DNA of 64,000 bases from Candidatus Cohnella colombiensis (GCA_029203125.1 CP119317.1:1860001-1924000), one strand, 5' to 3'; shown: positions 41,023 through 50,916, counted from the first letter of the stretch. The notes: generated by a model not told the origin, from the letters alone. Made by a program: numbers and translations.

Positions 41023-41601
41023 TTACTCTACGATCTCGCCGAACTCACCCGTTGCGACGCCGGCTGCATTGCCTTCATCTGTGTCAATATGCATATCGAG
41101 AGCGAATTGATCTGAGACCCTTGCAAGCACCTGTTCAAAAATAACCCCACGTTCGCCGCCCACACGCACCTTAAGCAATTGCTTATCAGCGATTCCCCAC
41201 TTCTTTGCATCTGAAGTATGGAAGTGAATATGGCGTGCTGCAACGATAACTCCCTGCTCTATAGTCACTTCACCTGCCGGACCTACAATCCGAATGCCTG
41301 GTGTATCCTCAATCTTACCTGATTCTCTTAGTGGCGGTTTAAGCCCTAATGCGAATGCGTCAGTACGAGATACTTCAAGCTGAGTTGCACTTCTTGCAGG
41401 ACCTAATATACGAACTTTCGCGAACGAGCCCTTGGGTCCATACACGGCCACCGTTTCATTCGCCGCGAATTGACCTGGCTGCGACAGAGCTTTAAACTCT
41501 GATAGCTGTGCACCTGTTCCGAACAATTGCTCTACATGAGCCTGGGATAGATGTATATGTCTAGCGGATACGCCGATCGGTACTCTCTTTGCATCTGTCA
41601 T
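41023..41601 (-). CDS. PduL-like phosphate acyltransferase
   Basis: 192 residues. Two related halves with zinc-binding histidines: VPIGVSARHIHLSQAHVEQL near the start and VIVAARHIHFHTSDAKKWG in the middle. PduL enzymes move propanoyl or acetyl groups between CoA and phosphate. No microcompartment shell genes are nearby, so it probably acts as a housekeeping phosphotransacetylase. RBS TAGGAGG. Confidence 0.92.
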   Translation of the reverse strand: MTDAKRVPIGVSARHIHLSQAHVEQLFGTGAQLSEFKALSQPGQFAANETVAVYGPKGSFAKVRILGPARSATQLEVSRTDAFALGLKPPLRESGKIEDTPGIRIVGPAGEVTIEQGVIVAARHIHFHTSDAKKWGIADKQLLKVRVGGERGVIFEQVLARVSDQFALDMHIDTDEGNAAGVATGEFGEIVE

Positions 41602-41638
41602 AAGTAATAACCTCCTAGTTGAATAGCATGTCTACTCC

Positions 41639-41666
41639 ATTATAACGCATGAGGCGTACGGGACAA
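41639..41666 (-). promoter_or_regulatory. Probable sigma-A promoter of the PduL gene
   Basis: TTGTCC, 16 bases, TATAAT on the minus strand, overlapping the right part of the inverted repeat at 41649-41681. Confidence 0.55.
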
Positions 41667-41681
41667 ACCCGTACGCCTCAT
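41649..41681 (-). terminator. Inverted repeat after the KorAB operon, probable terminator
   Basis: TGAGGCGTACGGG with its exact complement around a 5-base loop. No strong T run follows on the minus strand, so termination is likely but not sure. Confidence 0.55.
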
Positions 41682-41692
41682 CAGCTGTAAGT

Positions 41693-42559
41693 TTAATTGA
41701 ATTCTGTCAACAATTTGTCAAAATCTTCGCGCGACAGATGAATATCTTGACCTGCTAAACCCTCTTGTTTGAAGCCAACAATGAGATCATCGTAAGGTTT
41801 GCGCTCTTTGTTTTGGTACACAAGACCTGTCAGCATCCCGTTCGTTTCCATAATCTTGTTCATCGCTGCAATGCGATTTGAAGGATCATAATCAGGGAAC
41901 TGCTCTAAATTAACGATATTTTCTTTAAACCAATCATACGTGTTGATTTTGTTGAACGTTACGCATGGGCTGAATACGTTAATAAGCGAGAAGCCTTTAT
42001 GCTGTAGCCCTGCTTCAATCAACGCTGTCAGCTGCTTCAGATCGCTGGAGAACGATTGTGCGACGAATGTAGCACCTGCGGACAATGCGATCTCTAGCGG
42101 AGACAAGGTAGACTCGATCGAGCCTTCTGGCGTTGACTTCGTCTTGAAGCCTTCAGCAGAACGCGGTGACGTCTGCCCTTTCGTTAAACCATAAATTTGG
42201 TTGTCCATGACAATGTAAGTCACATCAAGGTTTCGACGAATGGCATGTATCGTATGTCCCATCCCGATCGCGAAACCATCGCCATCGCCACCTGATGCGA
42301 TGACTGTCAATTCACGATTCGCAAGCTTAACCCCTTGTGCAATCGGAAGTGAACGACCATGTATCCCGTGTAATCCATATGCATTAATATATCCGGAAAT
42401 TCGACCCGAGCAACCGATTCCTGAGATTACAGCTAATTGTTCAGGCTCAAGTCCAACATTCGCAGCAGCACGTTGAATCGCAGCTTGGACGGAAAAATCT
42501 CCACAGCCTGGGCACCAGTTCGGCTTCACATTGTTGCGAAATTCTTTAAATGTCGCCAT
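41693..42559 (-). CDS. korB: 2-oxoacid:ferredoxin oxidoreductase, beta subunit
   Basis: 288 residues. WCPGCGDFSVQAAIQ holds cluster cysteines, GIGCSGRISGYIN and ASGGDGDGFAIGMGHTIHAI bind thiamine diphosphate and magnesium. With the alpha subunit it oxidises 2-oxoglutarate or a related 2-oxoacid to the acyl-CoA and reduces ferredoxin. It starts one base after the alpha-subunit stop region, so translation is coupled. Confidence 0.93.
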   Translation of the reverse strand: MATFKEFRNNVKPNWCPGCGDFSVQAAIQRAAANVGLEPEQLAVISGIGCSGRISGYINAYGLHGIHGRSLPIAQGVKLANRELTVIASGGDGDGFAIGMGHTIHAIRRNLDVTYIVMDNQIYGLTKGQTSPRSAEGFKTKSTPEGSIESTLSPLEIALSAGATFVAQSFSSDLKQLTALIEAGLQHKGFSLINVFSPCVTFNKINTYDWFKENIVNLEQFPDYDPSNRIAAMNKIMETNGMLTGLVYQNKERKPYDDLIVGFKQEGLAGQDIHLSREDFDKLLTEFN

Positions 42560-42560
42560 C

Positions 42561-44297
42561 TTAGTTCAGCTCCTTACAGGCTTTATAAATTTCAGCAGGC
42601 AAGAACGGAGTTCCATCATACTTAAGCAGATTACGAAGCTTTTGATGCGAGCCATTATTAAGCTTGATTAAGCTTGCAAGTTGACCAGTCGCATTATTTT
42701 CAAGTACGATAACTTGCTTCGCCGATTGCAGATGTGGCTCAAGCAGATCGCTTGGGAACGGATGCATCTGACGTACCATAATTTGATTCGTTTTCACTCC
42801 ATCGTCGCTTAAACGAATACGTGCTTCTTCAATTGTTCCACCCGTCGAACCCATCGCAATAATAAGCAAATCAGGATTGTCATGTGGCGCATCGACCTTG
42901 ATTGCATTCGTAATGCGGAGTGCTTCGATTTTACCTAGACGTTTGTCCATCATTTTCTCACGGTTCAATGCATTTTCAGAAGGTCTTCCCTCTTGATCAT
43001 GCTCAACACCTGTAACGTGGTGAATTCCGTTTTTCATCCCTGGAATGACGCGAGGGGATACCCCATCCTCCGTGAATTCATAACGCTTGAACAATTTATT
43101 AGGCTCGTTCTCTGGTAATTCACCAGATAAAAGCTTTCCGCGATCGATGATAATTTTATCGTAATCAAGACCTTCGGACGTCTGTTTACCCAATGATAGT
43201 TGAAGATCCGTGGCAATAATAACTGGCACTTGATATTTCTCCGCAATATTGAACGCTTCTACCATATCGTAGAAGCACTCTTCTATTGTGCTAGGTGCAA
43301 TAACGACTTTAGGAATTTCACCGTGCGTACCATAGATAAGTGCATGAATATCGGATTGCTCTTGCTTTGTCGGCAAGCCTGTTGAAGGCCCCCCACGCTG
43401 TGTGTCGACAATGACAAGCGGTGTTTCAGTCATACCAGATAGACCAATCGCTTCCATCATGAGCGATAAGCCTGGACCTGCGGAAGCCGTCATCGTACGA
43501 ACACCTGCATAGTTCGCTCCGATAGACATCGTAACCGCTGCAATTTCATCCTCTGTCTGAACAACTGTGCCACCGAACTTCGGAAGCTTCTTAATTAAAT
43601 ATTCCATAATTTCAGATGCAGGCGTAATCGGATACGCAGCCATCAATCGACAACCCGCAGCGATGCAACCAAGCGCCATCGCTTCATTCCCGATCATGAA
43701 TAGCTTTTGCTTTCCATCTGCGTCATCTAGCTTAAATTCATCAAGCGGACCACCTGCTTGATCTAACACAAACTCAGCGCCACGACGAACCGCTTCAATA
43801 TTTTTCTCTACTATTGCCGGACCTTTGCGTCCGAACTCTTCTTGCACCGCATTGTTGAATACTTCCATTGGCAATCCGAGCAATGCCCATGATGCACCAG
43901 AAGCAACCATATTTTTCATGAGGGATGTTCCTAATTCTTCTGCGATCGCCGTAATCGGTACTGCGAATAATCGCGCTTGCACACCTTCTGGAATCGTCGG
44001 CGAAAACTTCGCATCGGCAACGACAACCCCACCTGGACGAAGCTCAAAAGAATTTAAATCAATCGTTTCCTGATCGAATGCAACCAGAATGTCCAAATCA
44101 TCTGAGATTGCTCGAATAGGCTGCGTGCTAATGCGGATTTTATTATTCGTGTGTCCACCTTTAATCCGCGAGGAAAAGTGACGATACCCATAAAGGTAGT
44201 AGCCTAGCCGATTAAGTGCTGTGGAGAATATACGATCTGTACTTTCCACGCCCTCACCTTGCTGGCCGCCAATTTTCCATGACAGTTGACTGATCAC
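42561..44297 (-). CDS. korA: 2-oxoacid:ferredoxin oxidoreductase, alpha subunit (gamma-alpha fusion)
   Basis: About 578 residues. The N-terminal gamma domain starts KIGGQQGEGVEST; the alpha part carries YPITPASEIMEYLIKK and later TASAGPGLSLMMEAIGL. The start is taken as GTG at 44297, 9 bases after AGGAG; an ATG at 44306 is immediately next to the ribosome site. Driven by the promoter at 44385-44413. Confidence 0.93.
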   Translation of the reverse strand: MISQLSWKIGGQQGEGVESTDRIFSTALNRLGYYLYGYRHFSSRIKGGHTNNKIRISTQPIRAISDDLDILVAFDQETIDLNSFELRPGGVVVADAKFSPTIPEGVQARLFAVPITAIAEELGTSLMKNMVASGASWALLGLPMEVFNNAVQEEFGRKGPAIVEKNIEAVRRGAEFVLDQAGGPLDEFKLDDADGKQKLFMIGNEAMALGCIAAGCRLMAAYPITPASEIMEYLIKKLPKFGGTVVQTEDEIAAVTMSIGANYAGVRTMTASAGPGLSLMMEAIGLSGMTETPLVIVDTQRGGPSTGLPTKQEQSDIHALIYGTHGEIPKVVIAPSTIEECFYDMVEAFNIAEKYQVPVIIATDLQLSLGKQTSEGLDYDKIIIDRGKLLSGELPENEPNKLFKRYEFTEDGVSPRVIPGMKNGIHHVTGVEHDQEGRPSENALNREKMMDKRLGKIEALRITNAIKVDAPHDNPDLLIIAMGSTGGTIEEARIRLSDDGVKTNQIMVRQMHPFPSDLLEPHLQSAKQVIVLENNATGQLASLIKLNNGSHQKLRNLLKYDGTPFLPAEIYKACKELN

Positions 44298-44384
44298 AGT
44301 GTCCATCTCCTCTTAAACTTCTTCGTCATCTTAGACAAATTTTCGACACAAAGAGCCAATATAAATATTTTATTAAACATATAA

Positions 44385-44413
44385 ATTTTATGTGTCGCGC
44401 GAAGAAAATGCAA
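44385..44413 (-). promoter_or_regulatory. Sigma-A promoter of korAB
   Basis: TTGCAT, 17 bases, TAAAAT on the minus strand. Confidence 0.65.
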
Positions 44414-44490
44414 GCTATATTCGTGGATTTAACACATAATTATTTTCGATGGAATATATATCATTTTGAGATTGATTTCTGTTTAACAAT

Positions 44491-45432
44491 TCAGTTTATG
44501 AGATTTTTATGCAAAAAACGGATGGCATTGTCCGCAATAAATCCTCGCACAACCTGTTCTGGATAGTGTTGTAGCAACGCATTAACAAGCACTGGATATT
44601 TGCCAGGGTGTTCGAGCCCTTGCGGATAACGGTCAACACCATCGAAATCTGAACCGAATGCCACATGGTTCACCCCGCCTAGTTGACAGATCGCCTCCAC
44701 ATGACGCAGCACATCATCAATCGTTGTTTGCTCCTTATTTTTTAAAAACGTAGGGACGAATGTCACCCCAATGATTCCTTGACGCTGAATAATTACTTTA
44801 ATTTGTTCATCAGATAAATTTCTTGGGTGCTCCTTTAACTGTCGGACGTTCGAATGTGAGGCAATGAAGGGACGAGTCGTAAGCTCAGCGACATCCCAGA
44901 AGCCACGCACGGACAGGTGTGATACATCAATAATAATGCCTAATGATTCACATTCCTTGATCAACTGCACACCTGCTTTAGTCAATCCACCGCCTCGTGG
45001 CTCCATTGCACCGTCACATGCCCAATTCGCATGATTCCAAGTCGGACCTAGCAAACGAAGTCCTAATCGATGAAGCAGTTGCAACACCCACAGCTGACCT
45101 TGTATAGCGCCTGCACCCTCTAGCGACAACATGGCGCCGAGCTTTCCACTTTGCCATGCCAATTCCAGCTCTTCACGAGTGCGTACGAGCATCACATCCG
45201 GGACAGTTAGCACTTCACTCCAAAACAATTCAACGGTACGAAAGAGAGTTTCAGGAGTATGAGGCATATGTTCTGGGATATAGATCGGAAATACTTGTAA
45301 TCCTACATTGCCTTCGCTTAATCGGGCCGGCGTCGTATCGAACACTTTTTCTGAACCACTCGCTACCCACTTCACTTCAGGGTTCGTTAGCATTTTATAT
45401 AACACGTCCGCATGCAAATCTACAACTCGCAT
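44491..45432 (-). CDS. Membrane dipeptidase (peptidase M19 family)
   Basis: 313 residues. VDLHADVLY gives the HxD zinc pair, MLSLEGAGAI the bridging glutamate, DVSHLSVRGFWD and ASHSNVRQLKEHPRNLSDEQ two further histidines, and HVAFGSDFDGVDR the closing motif. The family splits dipeptides and some beta-lactams. No signal peptide, so cytoplasmic, as is usual in Bacillales. RBS GGGAGGGG. Confidence 0.93.
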   Translation of the reverse strand: MRVVDLHADVLYKMLTNPEVKWVASGSEKVFDTTPARLSEGNVGLQVFPIYIPEHMPHTPETLFRTVELFWSEVLTVPDVMLVRTREELELAWQSGKLGAMLSLEGAGAIQGQLWVLQLLHRLGLRLLGPTWNHANWACDGAMEPRGGGLTKAGVQLIKECESLGIIIDVSHLSVRGFWDVAELTTRPFIASHSNVRQLKEHPRNLSDEQIKVIIQRQGIIGVTFVPTFLKNKEQTTIDDVLRHVEAICQLGGVNHVAFGSDFDGVDRYPQGLEHPGKYPVLVNALLQHYPEQVVRGFIADNAIRFLHKNLIN

Positions 45433-45568
45433 CGCGCAACCCCTCCCTTCACTTTAACTTTGTACGATCGATCCCTCAAAAAAAAAACCTGCTGCAACGA
45501 TGAATTCGATTATTGGAATCGATATCCACCCTCGTAACAGGCTGATCACTTATCATACTATCTCGTAA

Positions 45569-45829
45569 TTATCTTGGCTCTACGATCAATTTGATCGCAG
45601 TACGATCCTCTCCGTCAATGACAATATCCGTAAACGCAGGGACACAGATGAGGTCTACGCCACTAGGAGCCACGAAGCCTCGTGCGATCGCCACTGCTTT
45701 CACAGCTTGATTGAGTGCACCTGCACCAATCGCCTGAAGCTCAGCTGCACCACGTTCACGAAGTACACCCGCGAGCGCACCTGCTACGGAATTGGGATTT
45801 GACTTTGCGGACACTTTTAACACTTCCAT
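45569..45829 (-). CDS. spoVS: Stage V sporulation protein S
   Basis: 86 residues, full length. MEVLKVSAKSNPNSVAGALA with AIGAGALNQAVKAVAIARGF is nearly invariant in SpoVS. It is a small Alba-like protein needed for progress to spore coat and core dehydration. The ATG at 45829 follows AGGAGGTA. A sigma-H type promoter lies 180 bp upstream. Confidence 0.97.
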   Translation of the reverse strand: MEVLKVSAKSNPNSVAGALAGVLRERGAAELQAIGAGALNQAVKAVAIARGFVAPSGVDLICVPAFTDIVIDGEDRTAIKLIVEPR

Positions 45830-45835
45830 GACCAT

Positions 45836-46012
45836 TACCTCCTCTTAGGACAACCAATGCTGCACAGTACAAATTTCATTGGTGTGACAACCGAATACAA
45901 TCGCATTCGCGAAGCTTCGGTTTTCTTCTGGTTCACAACAACATTCGTTGATGAAAAAGCACTTGTTGCGTTGCGTCCCGGTTCAAAAGGATGGGCCCAC
46001 TAAACCATACAT
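45836..46012. other. Leader between sigma-H promoter and spoVS
   Basis: About 175 bp, no open frame with support. Contains the spoVS ribosome site and no clear hairpin. Confidence 0.4.
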
Positions 46013-46040
46013 ATTCGGTGAATCGCCCTAAAATTCCTTC
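46013..46040 (-). promoter_or_regulatory. Sigma-H type promoter of spoVS
   Basis: GAAGGAATT, 12 bases, ACCGAAT on the minus strand. This fits the sigma-H consensus RnAGGAwWW-N11/12-RnnGAAT at every position, and spoVS is known to depend on sigma-H in Bacillus subtilis. Confidence 0.8.
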
Positions 46041-46089
46041 TTTTCCAAAGAGGTAAGGTTATTAAATTGTCAATATATTCAGAATATTT

Positions 46090-46884
46090 CTATATCGCTA
46101 TCCATGAATCCTCATCCGCAGAAATTAACTGCACCTTTTGCGCTTTACCCGTTGCTTCATCGATATCTACAAACACGCCATTCAGTGTCCATTTTCCTTC
46201 GGCAACCGTAAATCGCCCTGGCATTCCTGTAATGAATCGTCTCAGTACGATTTCCTTGTCCATCCCTAACACGCCATCACGAGGACCCGTCATCCCTGCA
46301 TCAGTTACATAAGCCGTTCCTTCAGGTAAAATTCTAGCATCGTTCGTCTGCACATGTGTGTGTGTACCGACAACTAACGAAGCATAACCGTCCATATGCC
46401 AACCCATTGCTATTTTCTCACTTGTGGCCTCAGCATGGAAATCGACTAAGATGCACTTAGTTTTCTGTCTTAGCTCAGCAATCTCTTCATCTGCAACGCG
46501 AAACGGGCATTCTGCCGGCGCCAGAAATGTACGCCCGATGAGATTGACTACACCTAGCTGTTTGCCATTGCCCTTCACGATCATACTACCGCGTCCAGGT
46601 GTGCCTGGTGCGTAATTCGAAGGACGAATGATTCGCTGCTCATCATCAATAAATTCGAAGATTTCACGGTTGTCCCACGTATGATTGCCCATCGTAATTC
46701 CGTGAACACCTAAGTCAAACAATTCTCTAGCAATCGCTGCAGTAATTCCTCGTCCACCTGCCGCATTTTCACCATTTGCTATAATAATGTGCGGCTGATA
46801 CTTATCTTTAATCCACGGTAGTAGTCGCTTCACCGTATCTCTTCCGACACTACCCACAATATCACCTATAAATACAACCTTCAT
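46090..46884 (-). CDS. ymdB: YmdB-like metallophosphoesterase (2',3'-cyclic nucleotide phosphodiesterase)
   Basis: 264 residues. VVFIGDIVGSVGRD, IIANGENAAGGRG, HGITMGNHTWDN, LVDFHAEATSEK and VVGTHTHVQTNDAR supply the metal ligands of the TIGR00282 family. In Bacillus it affects biofilm and motility choice. Start at 46884 after GGAAGAGG; the frame is open upstream through the terminator. It follows rny as in Bacillus. Confidence 0.95.
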   Translation of the reverse strand: MKVVFIGDIVGSVGRDTVKRLLPWIKDKYQPHIIIANGENAAGGRGITAAIARELFDLGVHGITMGNHTWDNREIFEFIDDEQRIIRPSNYAPGTPGRGSMIVKGNGKQLGVVNLIGRTFLAPAECPFRVADEEIAELRQKTKCILVDFHAEATSEKIAMGWHMDGYASLVVGTHTHVQTNDARILPEGTAYVTDAGMTGPRDGVLGMDKEIVLRRFITGMPGRFTVAEGKWTLNGVFVDIDEATGKAQKVQLISADEDSWIAI

Positions 46885-46918
46885 CTTTTCCTCTTCCTTC
46901 CGAGCTAACGATAAAGCA

Positions 46919-46947
46919 AAGGTGGCTGCATTAGTCGCAGCCACCTC
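46919..46947 (-). terminator. Terminator or attenuator between rny and ymdB
   Basis: AGGTGGCTGC loop GCAGCCACCT. The T run is short (CCTTTGCTTT), so read-through into ymdB is likely. Confidence 0.6.
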
Positions 46948-46971
46948 TTAGCCTTCCCAGCAATACGATTG

Positions 46972-48513
46972 TTATTTCGCGTATTCAACTGCACGGGTTT
47001 CACGAATGACCGTAACTTTAATGTGTCCTGGGTAATCCAGTTCACCCTCGATCTTCTTCGTAATGTCACGTGCTAAGCGGAACGCTTCCGTATCATCGAT
47101 CTTCTCAGGCTGCACCATAACGCGAACCTCGCGTCCAGCTTGAATCGCATACGACTTTTCGACACCCTCGAATGACTCCGAGATTGCCTCGAGCTTCTCC
47201 AACCGACGAATATACGTCTCCAGTGTTTCGCGACGCGCACCTGGTCTTGCAGCACTTAACGCATCGGCAGCACCGACGAGCATTGCAATAACCGAAGTTG
47301 CCTCTACATCACCATGGTGAGAAGCGATACTGTTAATAACAACAGGATGTTCCTTGTATTTCTTGCCCAATTCCACGCCGATCTCGACATGCGAGCCTTC
47401 CACTTCGTGGTCGAGCGCTTTTCCGATATCGTGCAACAATCCCGCACGCTTCGCAAGCGTAATATCTTCGCCCAGCTCTGCAGCCATTAATCCGGTCAAA
47501 TAAGCGACCTCCATGGAGTGCTTCAGAACGTTTTGGCCGTAGCTTGTCCGGAACTTCAGACGACCGAGAATTTTGATTAAATCCGGATGAAGGCCATGAA
47601 CACCCACTTCGAATGTTGCTTGTTCCCCATATTCCCGAATTCTCTCATCCACTTCTTTACGAGACTTCTCCACCATCTCCTCGATCCGAGCAGGGTGAAT
47701 CCGTCCATCTGCAACCAGCTTCTCAAGTGAAGTTCTTGCAATTTCACGACGAATCGGGTCAAAGCCTGACAGAATGACAGCTTCCGGCGTATCGTCGATG
47801 ATCAGGTCAATACCTGTCAACGTCTCAATTGCACGGATGTTCCGTCCTTCACGACCGATAATTCGGCCCTTCATCTCTTCATTAGGCAACGCTACGACTG
47901 ATACAGTCGTCTCTGCTACGTGATCCGCAGCACAACGTTGAATCGCTAAGGAGATGATGTCGCGAGCTTTCTTGTCTCCCTCTTCTTTCGCTTGTTGCTC
48001 GATTTCCTTGATCAATTGTGCAGTTTCGTGACGCACTTCCTGTTCGACAGTTGATAGAATCATCTGCTTTGCATCTTCTACCGACAGGTTGGATATGCGC
48101 TCTAGTTCTGCTAACTGCTTCTTATGAAGCAATTCGATCTGTTCTTGAGTTTCCTCAGTACGTTTCTCTTTGTTGGCGACGAGCTCCTCTTTGCGCTCCA
48201 GCGCTTCAAGTTTCCGATCGAGCGACTCTTCTTTTTGAAGTAGTCGTCTTTCTTGGCGTTGAATTTCATTGCGACGTTCGCGAACTTCGCGTTCCGCCTC
48301 ATTACGGAGCTTGTGCACCTCATCTTTGGCTTCGAGCACCGTCTCCTTACGGAGTGCTTCCGCTTCTTTCTTGGCAGATTCGACAATCTGAATGGCAGCT
48401 GTTTCGGCATTCGAAATTTTGGCTTCCGCAATAGACTTTCGTGCGACATAACCGATCCCAAAGCTAAGGACGCCAACAACGAGAACGATCAAGATCCAAT
48501 AAATGGCATCCAA
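46972..48513 (-). CDS. rny: Ribonuclease Y
   Basis: About 513 residues. One N-terminal membrane anchor (IYWILIVLVVGVLSFGIGYV), a long coiled coil to about residue 200, a KH domain (MKGRIIGREGRNIRAIE) and an HD domain (GLLHDIGKALDHEVEG). It is the main endonuclease starting mRNA decay. A TTG start at 48513 follows GAGGAGGTGAAA; an upstream open stretch is not supported. Confidence 0.97.
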   Translation of the reverse strand: MDAIYWILIVLVVGVLSFGIGYVARKSIAEAKISNAETAAIQIVESAKKEAEALRKETVLEAKDEVHKLRNEAEREVRERRNEIQRQERRLLQKEESLDRKLEALERKEELVANKEKRTEETQEQIELLHKKQLAELERISNLSVEDAKQMILSTVEQEVRHETAQLIKEIEQQAKEEGDKKARDIISLAIQRCAADHVAETTVSVVALPNEEMKGRIIGREGRNIRAIETLTGIDLIIDDTPEAVILSGFDPIRREIARTSLEKLVADGRIHPARIEEMVEKSRKEVDERIREYGEQATFEVGVHGLHPDLIKILGRLKFRTSYGQNVLKHSMEVAYLTGLMAAELGEDITLAKRAGLLHDIGKALDHEVEGSHVEIGVELGKKYKEHPVVINSIASHHGDVEATSVIAMLVGAADALSAARPGARRETLETYIRRLEKLEAISESFEGVEKSYAIQAGREVRVMVQPEKIDDTEAFRLARDITKKIEGELDYPGHIKVTVIRETRAVEYAK

Positions 48514-48696
48514 GGTCTTTTCACCTCCTCGTTGCATCACCAAGGCAACCGCTTGGGGACACTTATTTAATTGTTACTTGCCGGCTTTCAAACCGTTTGA
48601 TTACATGTCTACATGGTATTAAAAGTCGAAAAATCACGTTCCAGAACCGATTTTGGAAGGAAAAAGGTTAGGAAAGAGTAGATGGAATACGTATTC

Positions 48697-48726
48697 ATTT
48701 TATCTTTTGCTAAATTGTATTGTCAA
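48697..48726 (-). promoter_or_regulatory. Sigma-A promoter of rny
   Basis: TTGACA, 18 bases, TAAAAT on the minus strand, leaving a 5' leader of about 180 bases before the TTG start. No other feature seen in 48544-48771. Confidence 0.7.
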
Positions 48727-48771
48727 GCTAGTAGCAACTGCGTTTGAACGTCACCGTTTAACTCAAGCACA

Positions 48772-49713
48772 TTATTCCAATAAATCATCCGTAATAACTT
48801 CATGAACATCATCCATATCGATCCAGTGCTCATCCTCTGATGACTCCGTTACCACTTGACTTATCGCTGATTTCACGACATCTCCCGTGTAACCCCGCCT
48901 CAAGAGAACGCCCAGCAGCTTCTGCTTCTTCTCCCTGTCATTCCCTTTAAGGGTTGGCCAACGCTTGCGTGCCAGCGACAGTGCGCCCTGCTCTTCAACA
49001 CGATCATCAAGCTGGTTGATCGCCACCTCAATCTGTTGTCGCTCAACGCCTCGTTGCATCAATTCTTGTCGAATCAATCTGCGACCTTTCTTATGGTTGG
49101 CTGCCCGTTGCTCCGTAAATCTTACCGCGTAAGCTGTATCATCGATGAAACGGTTAGCTTTTAAACGATCCAAACAGCCTGTTATCGCTTCTGGGTCAAA
49201 GCCTTTACGCTTTAGTGCTTTCGATAGCTCCGAGGCCGTTCGTGCTTTCCGCTCTAGCATTTGCAATGCAGCGCGATAAGCTTCTTCCTTCTGTTCTTCT
49301 ACTTTCAGCTTCACATATTGATCCGCAGTCAACTGTCTACCTTTCAACAATCGCCAGCTCACAAGTGTATCTTCATGTACGGTCACAACGACTTCATCTG
49401 CTTTCGTTGCATCAGCCGCACTCGCTATTAATGCATCCACTTCATCTGTCCAATCATTCTCTCCGGTGTCTTCCACCTGATTGTGCAAATGAGTTTCATC
49501 CATTCGTTCATAACCTTCAACATAAGTGAGCTGTAATGAAACTCGATACATACTCGATTGTTTAGGATGTGCTTCAACTGTATCTACTGTAGCGCTTGCA
49601 ATACCTGTGAATTCCGTGGGATCAATACGTTTAACTTGATTATTTACGCCTTTATTGTATCCCGATTTCCCTTTTGAACCTGCTTGTAATCGCTTCGATT
49701 TAGAGTTGTACAT
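48772..49713 (-). CDS. recX: Regulatory protein RecX, long form
   Basis: About 313 residues. The C-terminal half has RecX three-helix repeats (ALQMLERKARTASELSKALK, then YAVRFTEQRAANHKKGRRLI and RQELMQRGVERQQIEVAINQ). The N-terminal 140 residues are longer than in short RecX proteins; the part with VEAHPKQSSMYRVSLQL is common in the Bacillales long form. RecX limits RecA filaments. It lies directly after recA, as expected. Confidence 0.9.
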   Translation of the reverse strand: MYNSKSKRLQAGSKGKSGYNKGVNNQVKRIDPTEFTGIASATVDTVEAHPKQSSMYRVSLQLTYVEGYERMDETHLHNQVEDTGENDWTDEVDALIASAADATKADEVVVTVHEDTLVSWRLLKGRQLTADQYVKLKVEEQKEEAYRAALQMLERKARTASELSKALKRKGFDPEAITGCLDRLKANRFIDDTAYAVRFTEQRAANHKKGRRLIRQELMQRGVERQQIEVAINQLDDRVEEQGALSLARKRWPTLKGNDREKKQKLLGVLLRRGYTGDVVKSAISQVVTESSEDEHWIDMDDVHEVITDDLLE

Positions 49714-49741
49714 CACTCTATCACCTCACATTCCAAATAAA

Positions 49742-49768
49742 CAAAAGAGCGGCACAAATTATGCCGCC
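49742..49768 (-). terminator. Rho-independent terminator after recA
   Basis: GCGGCA loop TGCCGC followed by TCTTTTG on the minus strand. It would separate recA from recX transcripts, at least in part. Confidence 0.8.
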
Positions 49769-49790
49769 CTAGCCGATTCAGCGCAAATCG

Positions 49791-50846
49791 TTAATCATCT
49801 GCGAATTCTGTGTCGTCTTCATCATCATTGCCGCCAAGTGAAGCAGCTTTAGCTGTAGCCGAGTTGCTGAGCAACGCTTCACGAATCTGTTGCTCAATTT
49901 TATTCGAAATTTCAGGATGATCCTTTAAATATTGCTTCGCATTTTCACGACCTTGTCCTAGACGTTCCCCTTCATAAGAGAACCATGCGCCACTCTTCTG
50001 AACAATATCCTGCTCTGCACCGATATCAACGATGCTGCCTTGCTTGGAGATTCCTTCTCCGTACATAATGTCCAAATCCGCCTGCTTAAACGGAGGAGCA
50101 ACTTTATTCTTAACGACCTTAATCTTTGTGCGATTCCCTACAACATCGTTGCCTTGCTTAATCGCTTCCACACGTCGCACGTCCAAACGTACGCTCGCAT
50201 AGAACTTCAGAGCACGGCCACCAGGCGTAGTTTCAGGATTACCGAACATAACCCCAATCTTCTCACGTAATTGGTTAATAAAGATCGCTATCGCTTTCGA
50301 TTTACTAACTGCCCCGGACAGCTTACGCATCGCCTGAGACATTAATCGTGCTTGTAGCCCGACGAAGGAATCTCCCATATCCCCTTCGATTTCTGCCTTC
50401 GGTACGAGAGCCGCTACAGAATCGACGACGATAATATCTACTGCACCACTGCGCACGAGCGCCTCTGCAATTTCCAACGCTTGCTCACCTGTATCAGGTT
50501 GAGAGAGCAACAACTCATCGATGTTCACACCTAGATTTCTAGCATATAACGGATCGAGAGCATGTTCCGCATCAATGAATGCAGCCTGTCCACCTGCACG
50601 TTGCACTTCCGCAATCGCATGCAATGCAACTGTCGTCTTACCAGATGACTCTGGGCCGTACACTTCGATAATCCGTCCACGCGGATATCCACCAATTCCA
50701 AGCGCAATATCTAATGCCAATACACCGCTCGATACGGTTTCAACTTGCAGATGTGCATTCTCACCAAGCTTCATAATTGAACCTTTTCCAAATTGCTTCT
50801 CAATTTGGCGTAGAGCCATGTCTAATGCGGCGCGACGATCTGACAA
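49791..50846 (-). CDS. recA: Recombinase RecA
   Basis: About 351 residues. Opening SDRRAALDMALRQIEKQFGK, Walker A GPESSGKTTVALHA, Walker B DIIVVDSVAAL and the DNA loop NQLREKIGVMFGNPETTPGG are all present. Start taken as TTG at 50846 because homologues begin (M)SDR; GTG codons at 50849 and 50855 are alternatives, with AAGGA upstream. Confidence 0.98.
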   Translation of the reverse strand: MSDRRAALDMALRQIEKQFGKGSIMKLGENAHLQVETVSSGVLALDIALGIGGYPRGRIIEVYGPESSGKTTVALHAIAEVQRAGGQAAFIDAEHALDPLYARNLGVNIDELLLSQPDTGEQALEIAEALVRSGAVDIIVVDSVAALVPKAEIEGDMGDSFVGLQARLMSQAMRKLSGAVSKSKAIAIFINQLREKIGVMFGNPETTPGGRALKFYASVRLDVRRVEAIKQGNDVVGNRTKIKVVKNKVAPPFKQADLDIMYGEGISKQGSIVDIGAEQDIVQKSGAWFSYEGERLGQGRENAKQYLKDHPEISNKIEQQIREALLSNSATAKAASLGGNDDEDDTEFADD

Positions 50847-50879
50847 CACACCCACATCCTTATCTTTTTTAATAGTTTT

Positions 50880-50908
50880 ATCATACCTTGTTTTTTACCG
50901 TTTGCCAA
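50880..50908 (-). promoter_or_regulatory. Sigma-A promoter of recA
   Basis: TTGGCA, 17 bases, TATGAT on the minus strand. Confidence 0.8.
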
Positions 50909-50916
50909 GCATTTTA

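Noticed and set aside
41649..41681. Riboswitch before the PduL gene
   Set aside because: Only one simple hairpin is present, without any conserved aptamer structure I recognise.
48018..48434. Long plus-strand frame opposite rny
   Set aside because: Shadow of the charged coiled-coil coding region of rny.
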